64,000 nucleotides of DNA from Agrobacterium pusense (GCF_900102105.1 NZ_FNBB01000007.1:179340-243339), one strand, 5' to 3'; counted from the stretch's first letter, positions 30,853-40,299 are shown. A program made the numbers and translations. The notes: generated by a model not told the origin, from the sequence alone.

Positions 30853-32130
30853 TTACGCGGAGACGTTGGTCTTTTCTTCCTGACGGTCCGCATAGATGTA
30901 GAGCGGACGCGCAACGCCGCTGACGACGTCGTTGGAAATGACCACTTCGCGCACGCCCTCCAGCGTCGGCAGTTCGAACATGGTATCCAGCAGGATCTTT
31001 TCCATGATCGAGCGCAGGCCACGGGCACCGGTCTTGCGGGTGATCGCCTTGCGGGCGATTTCGCGCAGCGCGTCCTCGTGGAAGGTCAGCTCGACGTCTT
31101 CCATCTCGAACAGGCGCTGGTACTGCTTGACCAGAGCGTTCTTCGGCTCGGACAGGATCTGGATCAGCGCATCTTCATCCAGGTCTTCCAGCGTCGCCAG
31201 GACGGGCAGACGGCCGATGAATTCCGGAATGAGGCCGAACTTCACCAGATCTTCCGGCTCCAGCTCGCGCAGCACTTCGCCCACACGACGGTCGTCTTCC
31301 GCCTTGACGGTCGCACCGAAGCCGATCGAGGTCTTTTCGCCACGGGCCGAGATGATCTTGTCGAGGCCGGCAAAAGCGCCGCCGCAGATGAACAGGATGT
31401 TGGTCGTATCCACCTGCAGGAACTCCTGCTGCGGATGCTTGCGGCCACCCTGCGGCGGTACGGAAGCGACCGTGCCTTCCATGATCTTCAGAAGCGCCTG
31501 CTGAACGCCCTCGCCCGATACGTCGCGCGTGATGGACGGGTTGTCCGACTTGCGGGAAATCTTGTCGACTTCGTCGATATAGACGATGCCGCGCTGGGCG
31601 CGCTCGACATTGTAATCCGCCGCCTGCAACAGCTTCAGGATGATGTTTTCCACGTCCTCGCCGACATAACCGGCTTCGGTCAGCGTCGTTGCGTCCGCCA
31701 TGGTGAAGGGAACGTCGATGATGCGGGCGAGCGTCTGGGCAAGATAGGTCTTGCCGCAGCCCGTCGGGCCGACGAGCATGATGTTCGACTTCGCCAGCTC
31801 GACATCGCCATTCTTGGAGGCGTGCGCGAGGCGCTTGTAGTGGTTGTGAACGGCCACGGACAGGATTTTCTTCGCCTGCTTCTGGCCGATGACGTATTCG
31901 TCGAGGATCTTGATGATGTCCTGCGGGGTGGGCACACCCTCGCGCGACTTCACCATAGACGTCTTGTTCTCCTCGCGGATGATGTCCATGCACAATTCGA
32001 CGCATTCATCGCAGATGAATACCGTCGGTCCGGCAATGAGTTTCCGGACTTCGTGCTGGCTCTTGCCGCAGAATGAACAATAGAGTGTATTCTTAGAGTC
32101 GCCGCCGTTGCTGCCGCTGACTTTGCTCAT
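30853..32130 (-). CDS. clpX: ClpX, ATPase subunit of ClpXP protease
   Basis: A 425-residue AAA+ unfoldase that selects substrates for ClpP and acts in cell-cycle proteolysis in alphaproteobacteria. The N-terminal zinc domain has CSFCGKSQ then CDECVELC. Walker A GPTGCGKT is near residue 121, Walker [11 protein letters not shown] near 183, and sensor/pore region GGAFAGLDK follows. Full length. It lies 290 bases downstream of clpP in the same direction, and has its own terminator. Confidence 0.97.
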   Translation of the reverse strand: MSKVSGSNGGDSKNTLYCSFCGKSQHEVRKLIAGPTVFICDECVELCMDIIREENKTSMVKSREGVPTPQDIIKILDEYVIGQKQAKKILSVAVHNHYKRLAHASKNGDVELAKSNIMLVGPTGCGKTYLAQTLARIIDVPFTMADATTLTEAGYVGEDVENIILKLLQAADYNVERAQRGIVYIDEVDKISRKSDNPSITRDVSGEGVQQALLKIMEGTVASVPPQGGRKHPQQEFLQVDTTNILFICGGAFAGLDKIISARGEKTSIGFGATVKAEDDRRVGEVLRELEPEDLVKFGLIPEFIGRLPVLATLEDLDEDALIQILSEPKNALVKQYQRLFEMEDVELTFHEDALREIARKAITRKTGARGLRSIMEKILLDTMFELPTLEGVREVVISNDVVSGVARPLYIYADRQEEKTNVSA

Positions 32131-32422
32131 ATCTCTTTCCTTCCAGCACGCCGCAGGTCCGTCAAACGGATCGCGGTCAACTTACCGCCCGCAGATACGG
32201 CCGCCCTTGGGGTGCATCGCCGTATCCGCCTCGTTTCCCGGGGTACTAACCGTATCAGATACAGGAGCTGATAACCGGCGGCAACGAATTCCCCATTAAA
32301 CCAAAGGCCGCGTCATAAAAAATCAACATAGCCTTTATATATACTAATATCGCTTTCTGTTCCGGTTGAAAGCCCCGAAATTACTTTTGCGGGGTCAAAC
32401 AAACGTCAAAAAGCGTCGCGCC
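32131..32422. other. clpP-clpX intergenic region
   Basis: About 290 bases. Next to clpP is a GC hairpin, AGCCCCG/CGGGG (about 32371-32394), with only a short T stretch on the minus strand, so a weak terminator at best. The half near clpX presumably carries the clpX promoter. No gene seen. Confidence 0.35.
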
Positions 32423-33055
32423 TCAATTCGCGACGGCGCCTTCGATTTCCTGGCGCGAGGTCAGGATCTTGTCGATCACGCCCCAGTCCTTCGCCTCGTC
32501 TGCATCCATGAAATGGTCGCGATCAAGGGTTTTTTCAACCTCTTCGAGCGTGCGGCCGGTATGCTTCACGTAGACTTCATTGAGGCGGCGCTTCATCTTG
32601 ATGATGTCGCGGGCGTGGCGTTCGATATCCGAAGCCTGACCCTGGAAGCCGCCCGATGGCTGGTGCACCATGATGCGTGCGTTGGGGGTGGCGAAACGCA
32701 TTCCCTTTTCACCGGCAGCGAGAAGCAGCGAACCCATGGAGGCAGCCTGGCCGACGCAGAGCGTGGAGACCGCAGGGCGGATAAACTGCATCGTATCGTA
32801 GATCGCCATGCCGGCGGTCACGACGCCACCTGGCGAATTGATGTAGAGCGCAATTTCCTTCTTCGGGTTCTCGGCCTCGAGGAACAGCAGCTGCGCGCAG
32901 ACGAGCGACGCCATCTGGTCTTCCACCGGGCCGGTGAGGAAAATGATGCGTTCCTTGAGAAGACGGGAAAATATGTCGTAGGAGCGTTCGCCGCGATTGG
33001 TCTGCTCAACGACCATCGGCACCAGAGCCATGGCGGTATCAACTGGATTTTTCAT
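32423..33055 (-). CDS. clpP: ClpP protease subunit
   Basis: A 210-residue serine peptidase forming the ClpP barrel. The catalytic Ser is in [11 protein letters not shown] near residue 106, His in MVHQPSGG near 131, and Asp in the C-terminal helix region ([11 protein letters not shown]). Full length with a normal N-terminus ([21 protein letters not shown]). A heat-shock-like promoter lies about 70-100 bases upstream. Confidence 0.97.
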   Translation of the reverse strand: MKNPVDTAMALVPMVVEQTNRGERSYDIFSRLLKERIIFLTGPVEDQMASLVCAQLLFLEAENPKKEIALYINSPGGVVTAGMAIYDTMQFIRPAVSTLCVGQAASMGSLLLAAGEKGMRFATPNARIMVHQPSGGFQGQASDIERHARDIIKMKRRLNEVYVKHTGRTLEEVEKTLDRDHFMDADEAKDWGVIDKILTSRQEIEGAVAN

Positions 33056-33123
33056 GTCCGTCCTTTGTCAACTCTGCCCGTTGCGGAAACCGCCCCGGAA
33101 TCACTTCTAACCTTCATACTCCC

Positions 33124-33154
33124 TACATAGAGTGTCCCTGCCCCGTACTTCAAG
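33124..33154 (-). promoter_or_regulatory. Candidate RpoH promoter of clpP
   Basis: On the minus strand CTTGAAG (33154-33148), 15 bases, then CTCTATGTA (33132-33124). The -35 matches the heat-shock consensus in 6 of 7 positions and the spacing is acceptable. It lies about 70 bases before the clpP start. Confidence 0.45.
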
Positions 33155-33502
33155 ACACGAAGCCGCATATCCTTAACGGCTCAACAGCGTTTGCAGGGCT
33201 TCGGAGGCCGGCCGCGGCGGGCTTTTGCACCCGTTCGTCCCGGCCGCAGCCATTTGTCTCCCCGCCATCAATTTTTTACCAAGACTGGCGAGGACCAAAA
33301 AAATGTACTTCATGCACAGATATAACTTCTAACCGGCAAGAACTCGTTAGTATTTGCTGCTGATACTGAGAACCGAATTTCGGTTCCCATCGGCGAACAG
33401 CCCTATCCGGGCGAAATGGCAGCTCAACAATTCAGCGGGAATAACGCACGTCGTGCGAGCTTCTCCGCTTTTGCCGCATGATGGCGCAGATAGGATTTTG
33501 CA
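33155..33502. other. Divergent intergenic region clpP / GGDEF gene
   Basis: About 350 bases. A short run of A (near 33296-33302) and AT-rich DNA around 33300-33360 could hold the rightward promoter of the GGDEF gene. No further gene or structured element is supported. Confidence 0.3.
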
Positions 33503-34750
33503 ATGCTGGATGCAAAGACGAGCACGCTACTATGGGCGGCGGAGACGTTCACCCTTGCCGTGCTTTTGGGAACGCTGTGGCTGCACCGCCCATCCCGCCG
33601 GCACAATCTCTATTTCGCCGCCGGCTTTCTCGCCACCGGCTTCGGCACCGTCATGGTGGCGTTTCGCGGAGATATTTCCAGTTTCCTGTCCATTCAGGTC
33701 GGCAACGCGCTGGCGCTTTCCGCCTTCGGCTTCTGGCTCGCGGGCCTCTTGTCCCTGGAGAAGCGCAAGCTCGCTGGCTGGATTGCCATTCCGGCCCTCC
33801 TGTGGATCGCCGGAATGTTCGTCCCACCCGTGCGAGAAAACATGGTGGCCCGGATCCTGCTGTATCACGCCAGTGCGGCCACGGGCTATTTCATGCTCGC
33901 CGGTGTGCTTCTGGCAAATGGCGAGCGCAGGTCGCGCAGCAGAAAAGTTCTGGCGACGATTCTGATCCTGCAGGCTTTTGCCGGCGCCGTCGTCGCCTCC
34001 ATTGTCATTCCGGCCAATGCGGCTGCGCCCAACGCCATTCCTCTGACATCAGCGCTCGCTTTTTCCGGCATGCTCGGCTTCACGGCCATCATCATGATCA
34101 GCGCCAAGATCATCATGGAGGATACGGAGCTTCGTCTCCACCGGCTCGCCATGACCGATCACCTGACCGGTGTCCTTAACCGGCGTGGTCTGCTGGAGGA
34201 GTTCGACCGCATCAAGAAGCGCTCACACGGCTCCAGCCGATATGTGGCGCTTGTTCTCTTCGACATCGACCATTTCAAGAAGATCAATGACAGATACGGC
34301 CACCAGTCCGGCGACGCCGTACTCGTGCATTTCTGTCAAATCGCGCAACGCGCGATCGGCGACCGCGGCCTTTTCGTGAGGATGGGCGGCGAGGAGTTCG
34401 CGCTGGTGGCGGAGGTCGAAAGCCCCTCCAGCACCGTCACGCTTGCCGAATCCATCCGTAACAATCTGCTTCTTTCGAAAATCACCTCACGCGGCGAACC
34501 CATCAAGGTGACGACCAGCGTCGGCATATCCGAAGCGATGATCAAGGACGCCGAGCTGAATGTGATGATGACCGAGGCCGACCGAGCGCTTTATGCCGCA
34601 AAGAAAGCCGGGCGCAATCGGACCGTAATCCACGTAAATTCGGCCAATGTCGTCGTGCCCGCCTCGGACCGTGACGAAAACCCTATGGATAACAATGCCG
34701 ACCGGCAGGTCGCGGCGCTGAACCGGATATCCGCAATTGCCAGCCGGTGA
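33503..34750 (+). CDS. Membrane-bound GGDEF diguanylate cyclase
   Basis: A 415-residue protein. The first 210 residues contain about six hydrophobic helices with no recognised sensor domain. A GGDEF domain follows from about residue 215 (DHLTGVLNRRGLLEEFDRI) with the active-site motif GGEEF near residue 294. The intact GGEEF suggests it makes cyclic di-GMP. The inhibitory RxxD site expected five residues before GGEEF is absent, so product inhibition may be lost. It stands alone, divergent from clpP; ATG 33503 follows a modest AGGATTTTG ribosome site. Confidence 0.9.
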   Translation: MLDAKTSTLLWAAETFTLAVLLGTLWLHRPSRRHNLYFAAGFLATGFGTVMVAFRGDISSFLSIQVGNALALSAFGFWLAGLLSLEKRKLAGWIAIPALLWIAGMFVPPVRENMVARILLYHASAATGYFMLAGVLLANGERRSRSRKVLATILILQAFAGAVVASIVIPANAAAPNAIPLTSALAFSGMLGFTAIIMISAKIIMEDTELRLHRLAMTDHLTGVLNRRGLLEEFDRIKKRSHGSSRYVALVLFDIDHFKKINDRYGHQSGDAVLVHFCQIAQRAIGDRGLFVRMGGEEFALVAEVESPSSTVTLAESIRNNLLLSKITSRGEPIKVTTSVGISEAMIKDAELNVMMTEADRALYAAKKAGRNRTVIHVNSANVVVPASDRDENPMDNNADRQVAALNRISAIASR

Positions 34751-34828
34751 TGGTGTAACCATTTGGTGACATATGAAGGAACGCCTGCCGCCCTTCCCAA
34801 AGCGCCAAGCGCGGAATAAACCATCAGC

Positions 34829-36076
34829 ATGACAGCGACGTTTCCCTTTCTCAAAATCGATTCCGCCACCCGCCACGTTTCACTCGATGCGCGCGACCCG
34901 GCTTTTTACAACGATCCGAACCCCGTCTACGCCGCCCTGCACGCGCAATGTCCCACTTTCTACTGGGAAGAGCAGCGGCAATGGTTTTTCACCTCTTATG
35001 ACCATGTCAGCTCGCTGCTGCGCGACCGCCGGTTTGGACGACAGATTCTGCATGTGGCAAGTCGTGAAGAGATCGGCCTGCCAGAGCCGCTTGAGCATGT
35101 GAAGCATTTCGACCTAGCCGAGCAGCATTCGCTTCTGGAACTGGAGCCGCCGGAGCATACGCGGCTGCGCACGCTGATCAACCGCGCCTTCGTGTCACGG
35201 CATGTCGACAAGATGAAGCCGGAGATCGAGGAACTCGCCAACCGGCTGATTGACGCTTTCGAAGAGAAGGGCGAGACGGAACTGCTTTCCTCCTACGCCG
35301 ATATCATCCCGGTAACGATGATCGCCCGGATGATCGGCATTCCCGAGGAAATGGGGCCGCAGCTGCTGAAGTGGTCGCATGCCTATGTCGGCATGTACAT
35401 GTTCAAGCGCACACCGGAAGACGAGCTTCTGGCCGACATGGCTGCGAAGGAATTTTCGGATTATGTGCGCAGCGTGATCGCCGAGCGGCGGGCCAAGCCC
35501 GAGGACGACCTGCTGAGCCACATGATCCATACCGAGCACAAGGGTCAATATCTGACCGACGACGAGCTGGTGTCCACCACCATCGTCCTGCTCAACGCGG
35601 GCCATGAAGCGACCGTTCATCAGATCGGCAATTCCGTGCGTATCATTCTGGAGAGCGGGATATCGCCGCAGACCTTGTTCAGCGACGAGGCCGCCACGGA
35701 ACGCACGGTGGAGGAAACCCTGCGGATCTGCGCGCCGGTGCACATCTTCCAGCGATGGGTTCTGGAGCCGGTCGAGATTGACGGCGTGCAGTTCAAGCGC
35801 GGCGACAAGGTGAGCCTGATCCTGGCTGCGGCCAACCTCGATCCGTCAAAATTCCCTGATCCACTGACCTTCCGGCCGGAGCGCAACGAAGGCGCCAATG
35901 TCTCCTTCGGCGCCGGCATCCATTTCTGTATCGGCGCGCCATTGGCAAGACTGGAACTGAACCTTGCCCTGCCACTGCTTTTCAAACGCCTGCCGCGCCT
36001 GAAAATTGCCGAGCCGCCCAAGGTCAAGGATGTCTATCATTTCCATGGGCTGGAGCGGCTCGATCTCAGCTGGTAG
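34829..36076 (+). CDS. Cytochrome P450
   Basis: A 415-residue soluble P450 monooxygenase of the bacterial class I type. The I-helix motif LLNAGHEATV, K-helix EETLR and heme-ligand loop FGAGIHFCIGAPLARLEL (Cys near residue 361) are all intact. The substrate cannot be inferred. No ferredoxin or reductase gene is adjacent. It converges with the SDR gene, 12 bases apart, and follows the GGDEF gene by 78 bases in the same direction. Confidence 0.93.
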   Translation: MTATFPFLKIDSATRHVSLDARDPAFYNDPNPVYAALHAQCPTFYWEEQRQWFFTSYDHVSSLLRDRRFGRQILHVASREEIGLPEPLEHVKHFDLAEQHSLLELEPPEHTRLRTLINRAFVSRHVDKMKPEIEELANRLIDAFEEKGETELLSSYADIIPVTMIARMIGIPEEMGPQLLKWSHAYVGMYMFKRTPEDELLADMAAKEFSDYVRSVIAERRAKPEDDLLSHMIHTEHKGQYLTDDELVSTTIVLLNAGHEATVHQIGNSVRIILESGISPQTLFSDEAATERTVEETLRICAPVHIFQRWVLEPVEIDGVQFKRGDKVSLILAAANLDPSKFPDPLTFRPERNEGANVSFGAGIHFCIGAPLARLELNLALPLLFKRLPRLKIAEPPKVKDVYHFHGLERLDLSW

Positions 36077-36088
36077 CGTGTGCAGGCC

Positions 36089-36847
36089 TTAAATCTGGGC
36101 CAGACCGCCATCGACCGAAAGCTCGACGCCGGTGATGTAACTGGCCTTTGAAGAGGCCAGAAACAGAACGGCCTCAGCGATCTCGTCGGGGTCGGCCATC
36201 CGGCCGATCGGCGCGGCATCCTTCAGATAGGCCTCGAAACCGGCGATCTTTTCTTCATCGAGCTTCAGGCCGTTTTCCATGATCGGCGTGCGGGTCACGC
36301 CCGGGCTAACCGTATTGACGCGGATGCCCCGCGCCTTGAGGTCGTTGGCAAAACTGCGGGCGAATGAGCGAACGGCCGCCTTGGAAGCATTATAGGCGCT
36401 CAACCTCTCCAGGCCCTTGTTGCCGACGATCGACCCGGTGAGCACGATCGAGCCGCCATCGCGCAGGACCGGCAGCAATGTCTGCACGGTGTAGAAAACG
36501 CCCTTGACGTTGATGTCGAAAATCCGGTCGTACAGCGCCTCGTGGGTATCACCGAGGTCATTGTTCTCGGCGATGCCGGCATTGGCGACCAGCACGTCCA
36601 CCTTCCGGCCATCGGCTTCAATGCGCGCCTTGAGCCGTTCCAGATCGGAGAGCTTGGCAACATCGGACGCGAAGCCGATCGCGCCCTGCCCGAGCCTGGC
36701 GACCGCTGCCTCGAGATTGGCGGTATTGCGGCCCGTCACGTAAACGGCGGAGGCTCCGCCTTCCAGAGCCAATCTCGCGACGGAAAAGCCGATTCCAGTC
36801 GACCCACCGGTGACGACCACGACCTGCCCACTGAATAATCCAGACAT
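36089..36847 (-). CDS. SDR family oxidoreductase
   Basis: A 252-residue short-chain dehydrogenase/reductase. The NAD(P) motif TGGSTGIG lies near residues 13-20, NAG near 87, and the catalytic tetrad Ser (VLTGSIVG) with YNASK near 152-156. The ending GVELSVDGG is typical. The start is ATG 36847 (MSGLFSGQVVVVTGG). It is divergent from an ArsR-like regulator gene, with a palindrome between them, so it is probably that regulator's target. Substrate unknown. Confidence 0.92.
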   Translation of the reverse strand: MSGLFSGQVVVVTGGSTGIGFSVARLALEGGASAVYVTGRNTANLEAAVARLGQGAIGFASDVAKLSDLERLKARIEADGRKVDVLVANAGIAENNDLGDTHEALYDRIFDINVKGVFYTVQTLLPVLRDGGSIVLTGSIVGNKGLERLSAYNASKAAVRSFARSFANDLKARGIRVNTVSPGVTRTPIMENGLKLDEEKIAGFEAYLKDAAPIGRMADPDEIAEAVLFLASSKASYITGVELSVDGGLAQI

Positions 36848-36872
36848 TGCAAACTCCACGAATGTCGTATTT

Positions 36873-36891
36873 CCGAATAACCATAATTCGG
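36873..36891. promoter_or_regulatory. Candidate operator between SDR and ArsR-like genes
   Basis: CCGAAT, 7 bases, ATTCGG: a perfect dyad 26 bases upstream of the SDR start, with further weaker symmetry outside (GTATTTCC and GGTATTTC). It lies in the roughly 100-base divergent promoter region, where an ArsR-type dimer would be expected to bind. Confidence 0.5.
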
Positions 36892-36947
36892 TATTTCGGT
36901 TTTATTGAACTATTGAAGCTTGTCAATCCATGTGCTAGAGGCGGTCC

Positions 36948-37262
36948 ATGGCTCAGTTTTTTCATCCCGCACGCGAAGACATTTCGCTCACGGCCGTGCT
37001 CGCCGCTCTTGGCGAACCGGCACGCATGGGCATCATCCGAAAATTATGGGGCTCCGAGACCGGACAGAATTGTGGAGCCGCGGCACCCTGTCAGGACATG
37101 CCGCGTTCAACCCTGTCCAGCCATATGCGGATCCTGCGGGAGGCAGGCTTAATTCGAACCCACAAACAGGGTGTCGAGAATATCAGCGTCGTTCGTTTCG
37201 ACGATTTGGAAGCCCGTTTTCCCGGGCTCCTTCAATCCATCATTTCGTTCGACCAGCAATAG
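36948..37262 (+). CDS. ArsR-like winged-helix transcriptional regulator
   Basis: A 104-residue helix-turn-helix protein. The pattern LAALGEPARMGIIRKLW near residues 18-34, followed by RSTLSSHMRILREAGLIRTHKQG near 52-74, is that of an ArsR/SmtB-type winged helix. Two cysteines (NCGAAAPC) sit where some family members sense metals or redox state. Divergent from the SDR gene, which it probably controls together with itself; that is inferred from position. Confidence 0.88.
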   Translation: MAQFFHPAREDISLTAVLAALGEPARMGIIRKLWGSETGQNCGAAAPCQDMPRSTLSSHMRILREAGLIRTHKQGVENISVVRFDDLEARFPGLLQSIISFDQQ

Positions 37263-37285
37263 CGTGACCGAGCGGATTTCCGCCG

Positions 37286-37630
37286 TCACAGCCTGATGAC
37301 ATAGTCTTTTCGTGTTGTCTCCACGACTTCCCAGGTGCCGGTAAAGCCGGGCCGCAGCACAAGCCTGTCGCCCGGTCTGAGGTCACGCGGGGCCCCGCCA
37401 TCCTCGGTCAGGATGGAATGGCCCTCGAGGATGCTGAAATATTCCCATTCGTCATAGACGACACGCCATTTTCCGGGTGTGGATTGCCAGATGCCGGCAT
37501 AAATACCGCCCGGCGCTTCCTCCAGATTCCATGTGGTGAATTTGGGGTCGCCGGAGATCAATCGCTCCGGCGCTGGCGCACCATGCTCTGCTTCGAGGGA
37601 AGCATCTTCGAATGTCAGTAGGTTGCTCAT
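37286..37630 (-). CDS. Cupin domain protein (cupin_3 type)
   Basis: A 114-residue single-cupin protein. PGKWRVVYDEWEYFSILEGH and LRPGDRLVLRPGFTGTWEVVE are the two conserved cupin motifs of the DUF861 type. The first motif has no His-x-His pair, so metal binding is uncertain. It follows metY by 15 bases in the same direction and may be co-transcribed with it. Function unknown. Confidence 0.88.
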   Translation of the reverse strand: MSNLLTFEDASLEAEHGAPAPERLISGDPKFTTWNLEEAPGGIYAGIWQSTPGKWRVVYDEWEYFSILEGHSILTEDGGAPRDLRPGDRLVLRPGFTGTWEVVETTRKDYVIRL

Positions 37631-37645
37631 CGCGACGCCGACCTC

Positions 37646-38929
37646 TCAGACTTTTGCAAGCGACTGTTCAAGATCGGCAATGATGTCGTTAACGTCCTCG
37701 ATTCCGACGGACAGACGCACCACATCCGGACCGGCGCCGGCCGCCGTCTGCTGTTCCGGCGTCAGCTGGGCATGGGTGGTGGAAGCCGGGTGGATGACGA
37801 GCGAGCGCGTGTCACCGATATTGGCGAGATGGGAGAATAGCTGCAGCCCTTCGACCAGCGCCTTGCCGGCCGCATAACCGCCCTTGACGCCAAATGTAAA
37901 GACCGAACCCGCGCCCTTCGGCGAGTAACGCTGCTGGAGGGCGTGATTGTCGCTTTCCTCCAGGCCGGCATAATTCACCCAGCCGACCTTGGGATGTGCC
38001 TTAAGCCATTTGGCGACGGCAAGCGCATTGTCTGAATGGCGTTGAACGCGCAGCGGCAGGGTCTCAATTCCCGTGAGAATGAGGAAGGCGTTGAAGGGCG
38101 AAATCGCCGGGCCGAGATCGCGCAGGCCAAGCACGCGGCAGGCGATGGCAAAGGCGAAATTGCCGAAAGTCTGGTGGAGCACGACGCCGGAATATTCGGG
38201 CCGGGGCTGTGACAGGGCCGGAAACCGGTCAGTTGCCGACCAGTCGAAGGTTCCGCCGTCAACGATGATGCCGCCCATGGAATTACCGTGGCCGCCGAGG
38301 AATTTCGTCAGCGAATGCAGTACGATGTCTGCACCGTGTTCCAGCGGTCGCAGCAGATATGGGCTTGCCATCGTGTTGTCGACGATCAGCGGCAGGCCGT
38401 GCCGATGGGCAACTTCGGCAATTGCGGCGATATCCACAAAGGTGCCGCCTGGATTTGCAAGGCTTTCTATGAAGACGGCGCGTGTGCGCTCATCGATCTG
38501 CTGTTCGAAACTGGCGGGATCGGTGGCGTCGGCCCAGCGAACCTGCCAGTCGAAACCTTTGAAGGCGTGGCCGAACTGGTTGATCGATCCGCCGTAAAGC
38601 TGACGGGCGGCGATGAAATTGTCGCCGGACTGCAGCAGCGTATGAAAAACCAGCAATTGTGCGGCGTGGCCGGAGGCGACGGCAAGCGCTGCGGTACCAC
38701 CCTCAAGCGCGGCCACACGCTCTTCCAGAACCGCCTGAGTGGGGTTCATGATGCGGGTGTAGATATTGCCGAACTCTTTCAGCCCAAACAGGGCGGCGGC
38801 ATGATCCGCATCACGGAAAGCGTAGGCCGTCGTCTGATAGATGGGTGTCGCCCGTGCGCCGGTCGTAGGATCAGGCTGTGCGCCCGCATGGATGGCCAGC
38901 GTCGAAAAACCGGGATTGCTGCTCGGCAT
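37646..38929 (-). CDS. metY: O-acetylhomoserine aminocarboxypropyltransferase
   Basis: A 427-residue PLP enzyme of the Cys/Met metabolism family, making homocysteine from O-acetylhomoserine and sulfide. The N-terminal IHAGAQPDPTTGARATPIYQ and ASGHAAQL are typical of MetY. The PLP lysine is in SLTKFLGGHG near residue 208. Length fits MetY rather than the shorter MetZ or MetB. GGAGG precedes the start at good spacing but lies in one arm of a hairpin. The cupin gene follows. Confidence 0.9.
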   Translation of the reverse strand: MPSSNPGFSTLAIHAGAQPDPTTGARATPIYQTTAYAFRDADHAAALFGLKEFGNIYTRIMNPTQAVLEERVAALEGGTAALAVASGHAAQLLVFHTLLQSGDNFIAARQLYGGSINQFGHAFKGFDWQVRWADATDPASFEQQIDERTRAVFIESLANPGGTFVDIAAIAEVAHRHGLPLIVDNTMASPYLLRPLEHGADIVLHSLTKFLGGHGNSMGGIIVDGGTFDWSATDRFPALSQPRPEYSGVVLHQTFGNFAFAIACRVLGLRDLGPAISPFNAFLILTGIETLPLRVQRHSDNALAVAKWLKAHPKVGWVNYAGLEESDNHALQQRYSPKGAGSVFTFGVKGGYAAGKALVEGLQLFSHLANIGDTRSLVIHPASTTHAQLTPEQQTAAGAGPDVVRLSVGIEDVNDIIADLEQSLAKV

Positions 38930-38936
38930 GATGTTT

Positions 38937-38957
38937 CCTCCAATGGAATTCTGGAGG
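38937..38957 (-). promoter_or_regulatory. Hairpin covering the metY ribosome site
   Basis: In the metY leader CCTCCA pairs with TGGAGG across a 9-base loop, and the 3' arm is the Shine-Dalgarno sequence itself. This could limit translation. No SAM-II-type riboswitch could be recognised. Confidence 0.4.
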
Positions 38958-39002
38958 GATCATAATGCCTTGGCGCCAAATGATAAGCCCAATCCGTACC
39001 AA

Positions 39003-39437
39003 CTATCGTGCGATATTGAGACGCGGATACTCAATTGCCGGGCAACGGTTCATCACCACGTTAATGCCATAAGCCTCGGCCTTGGCGGCGGCATTATCGT
39101 CCCGCACGGATAGCTGACCCCAGATCACCTTTGGGCGTTGCGGCAGCAAGATCGCCTCGTCGACAATCGCGGAAAGATATTCCGGCGCACGAAACACATC
39201 GATCATATCAACAGCCTCGGGAATATCGGCCAGCCGGGCATAGACCGCCTGTCCCAGTATCTCCTTGCCCGCCTGACCCGGATTGACCGGAAACACGCGA
39301 TAGCCCTTGGACAGCAGGAAGCGCATGACGCCATGGCTCGGCCGATCCGGATTGGGCGAAGCTCCCAGCAGGGCGATGGTTTTGACATTCGTCAGGATTT
39401 TCCTGAGGTAATCCGCTTCGTAAGTATCATGCTGCAT
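39003..39437 (-). CDS. CoA-binding domain protein (YccU type)
   Basis: A 144-residue Rossmann-fold protein. TIALLGASPNPDRPSHGVMRFL near residue 20 and VFPVNPGQAGKEILGQ near 49 are characteristic of the CoA_binding_2 family, and MNRCPAIEYPRL closes it. Family members bind CoA but have no defined reaction. It lies 73 bases upstream of metY in the same direction. Confidence 0.9.
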   Translation of the reverse strand: MQHDTYEADYLRKILTNVKTIALLGASPNPDRPSHGVMRFLLSKGYRVFPVNPGQAGKEILGQAVYARLADIPEAVDMIDVFRAPEYLSAIVDEAILLPQRPKVIWGQLSVRDDNAAAKAEAYGINVVMNRCPAIEYPRLNIAR

Positions 39438-39912
39438 GTCAACTTATTCCTTTGGCATACCACCTGATCCAGAGAGGCGCAGGCGTCTGGAGCGTTGCTT
39501 TAATGCCCACCAGCCTCTCCTCTCCCGCATGGTTCCAGCGCCGGCAACCTTCACGCCGTTTCATGCGATGCCATTCTCATCTGGGACGCTCCGGTCTTCT
39601 CCGGAACCCCGAAAGCGCAACAAACAATATCTCCGCCGGATCGGCACTCTGCAACCCCGTTTTCATCCACGCAAAATGATTTCACAAAATCGCGCACACA
39701 CCGGATGTATTGAGTATTTTCATCCACTTTTCAAAAATTGCGCCGAACGGCCATCGAAACAGGGGAAAACAACATTAGCGTGCATTCCATGCGCTCTTCG
39801 TCTCCTGTTTGTTTTCATTCCGTTCACCGGTTATTTAGCCGCGACTAATTTTCAAAAAGTTATTTCGTAAACCAACCATTCTATAAGTCTGCAACGTTAT
39901 AGTGGAGTTTCG
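39438..39912. other. AT-rich intergenic region
   Basis: Together with the stretch to 40299, this is the longest gene-poor region in the window (about 860 bases). Its base composition is clearly AT-richer from 39660 on. A plus-strand frame of 144 codons crosses the first part but has no family pattern or ribosome site, so I do not call it. Confidence 0.35.
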
Positions 39913-39978
39913 ATGGGGATTCTGAAATTTATTTTCATTGATGATCATACGATTTTAGTCGCCCGCACGCTCATTTGA
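39913..39978 (+). pseudogene. Possible response-regulator remnant (21 codons)
   Basis: A short frame with a good ribosome site (GTGGAG) encodes MGILKFIFIDDHTILVARTL plus one residue before TGA. The IFIDDHTIL core looks like the start of a LuxR-type receiver domain, with the DD acidic pair in place. The next frames do not continue the receiver pattern. It could be a degraded gene start, or chance. Confidence 0.25.
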
Positions 39979-40299
39979 AACGCCAGGCGCAATACCGACA
40001 ACTGGGATAAATGGTGTGCTCTGTCATTTTTCAAGGAAATCCGCAGCGCGAGGCAGAGCCGCAAGCCGTGCATCAGACGTTATTTTCCGGATTAAATCAG
40101 AAGCAGGAAAGCGTGTCTCATGCGCGATATTGGATCTCGTGTTTTCATGACGCATAGAAATCAAAAATTTGACGCGTGTCATAATCCATAAAAACAAGCC
40201 CGTAGGCACGGGATTGGGGACGACCTCGGCGAGGCAATTGAAAGCTTACACCTACCCGTCCGGAAAATGACTTCCAGTTTCTGAGGCCAATGCTGTAGA
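39979..40299. other. Intergenic region before the EamA gene
   Basis: About 320 bases of mixed composition with stops in all frames. No convincing gene; the promoter of the EamA transporter gene is presumably here. Confidence 0.3.

Noticed and set aside
38930..39002. SAM-II riboswitch in front of metY
   Set aside because: Expected by context, but I could not lay the consensus core and pseudoknot on this short leader with confidence; only the ribosome-site hairpin is clear.
39436..39870. A 144-codon plus-strand frame after the CoA-binding gene
   Set aside because: Overlaps the start of that gene, lacks a ribosome site and any family similarity.
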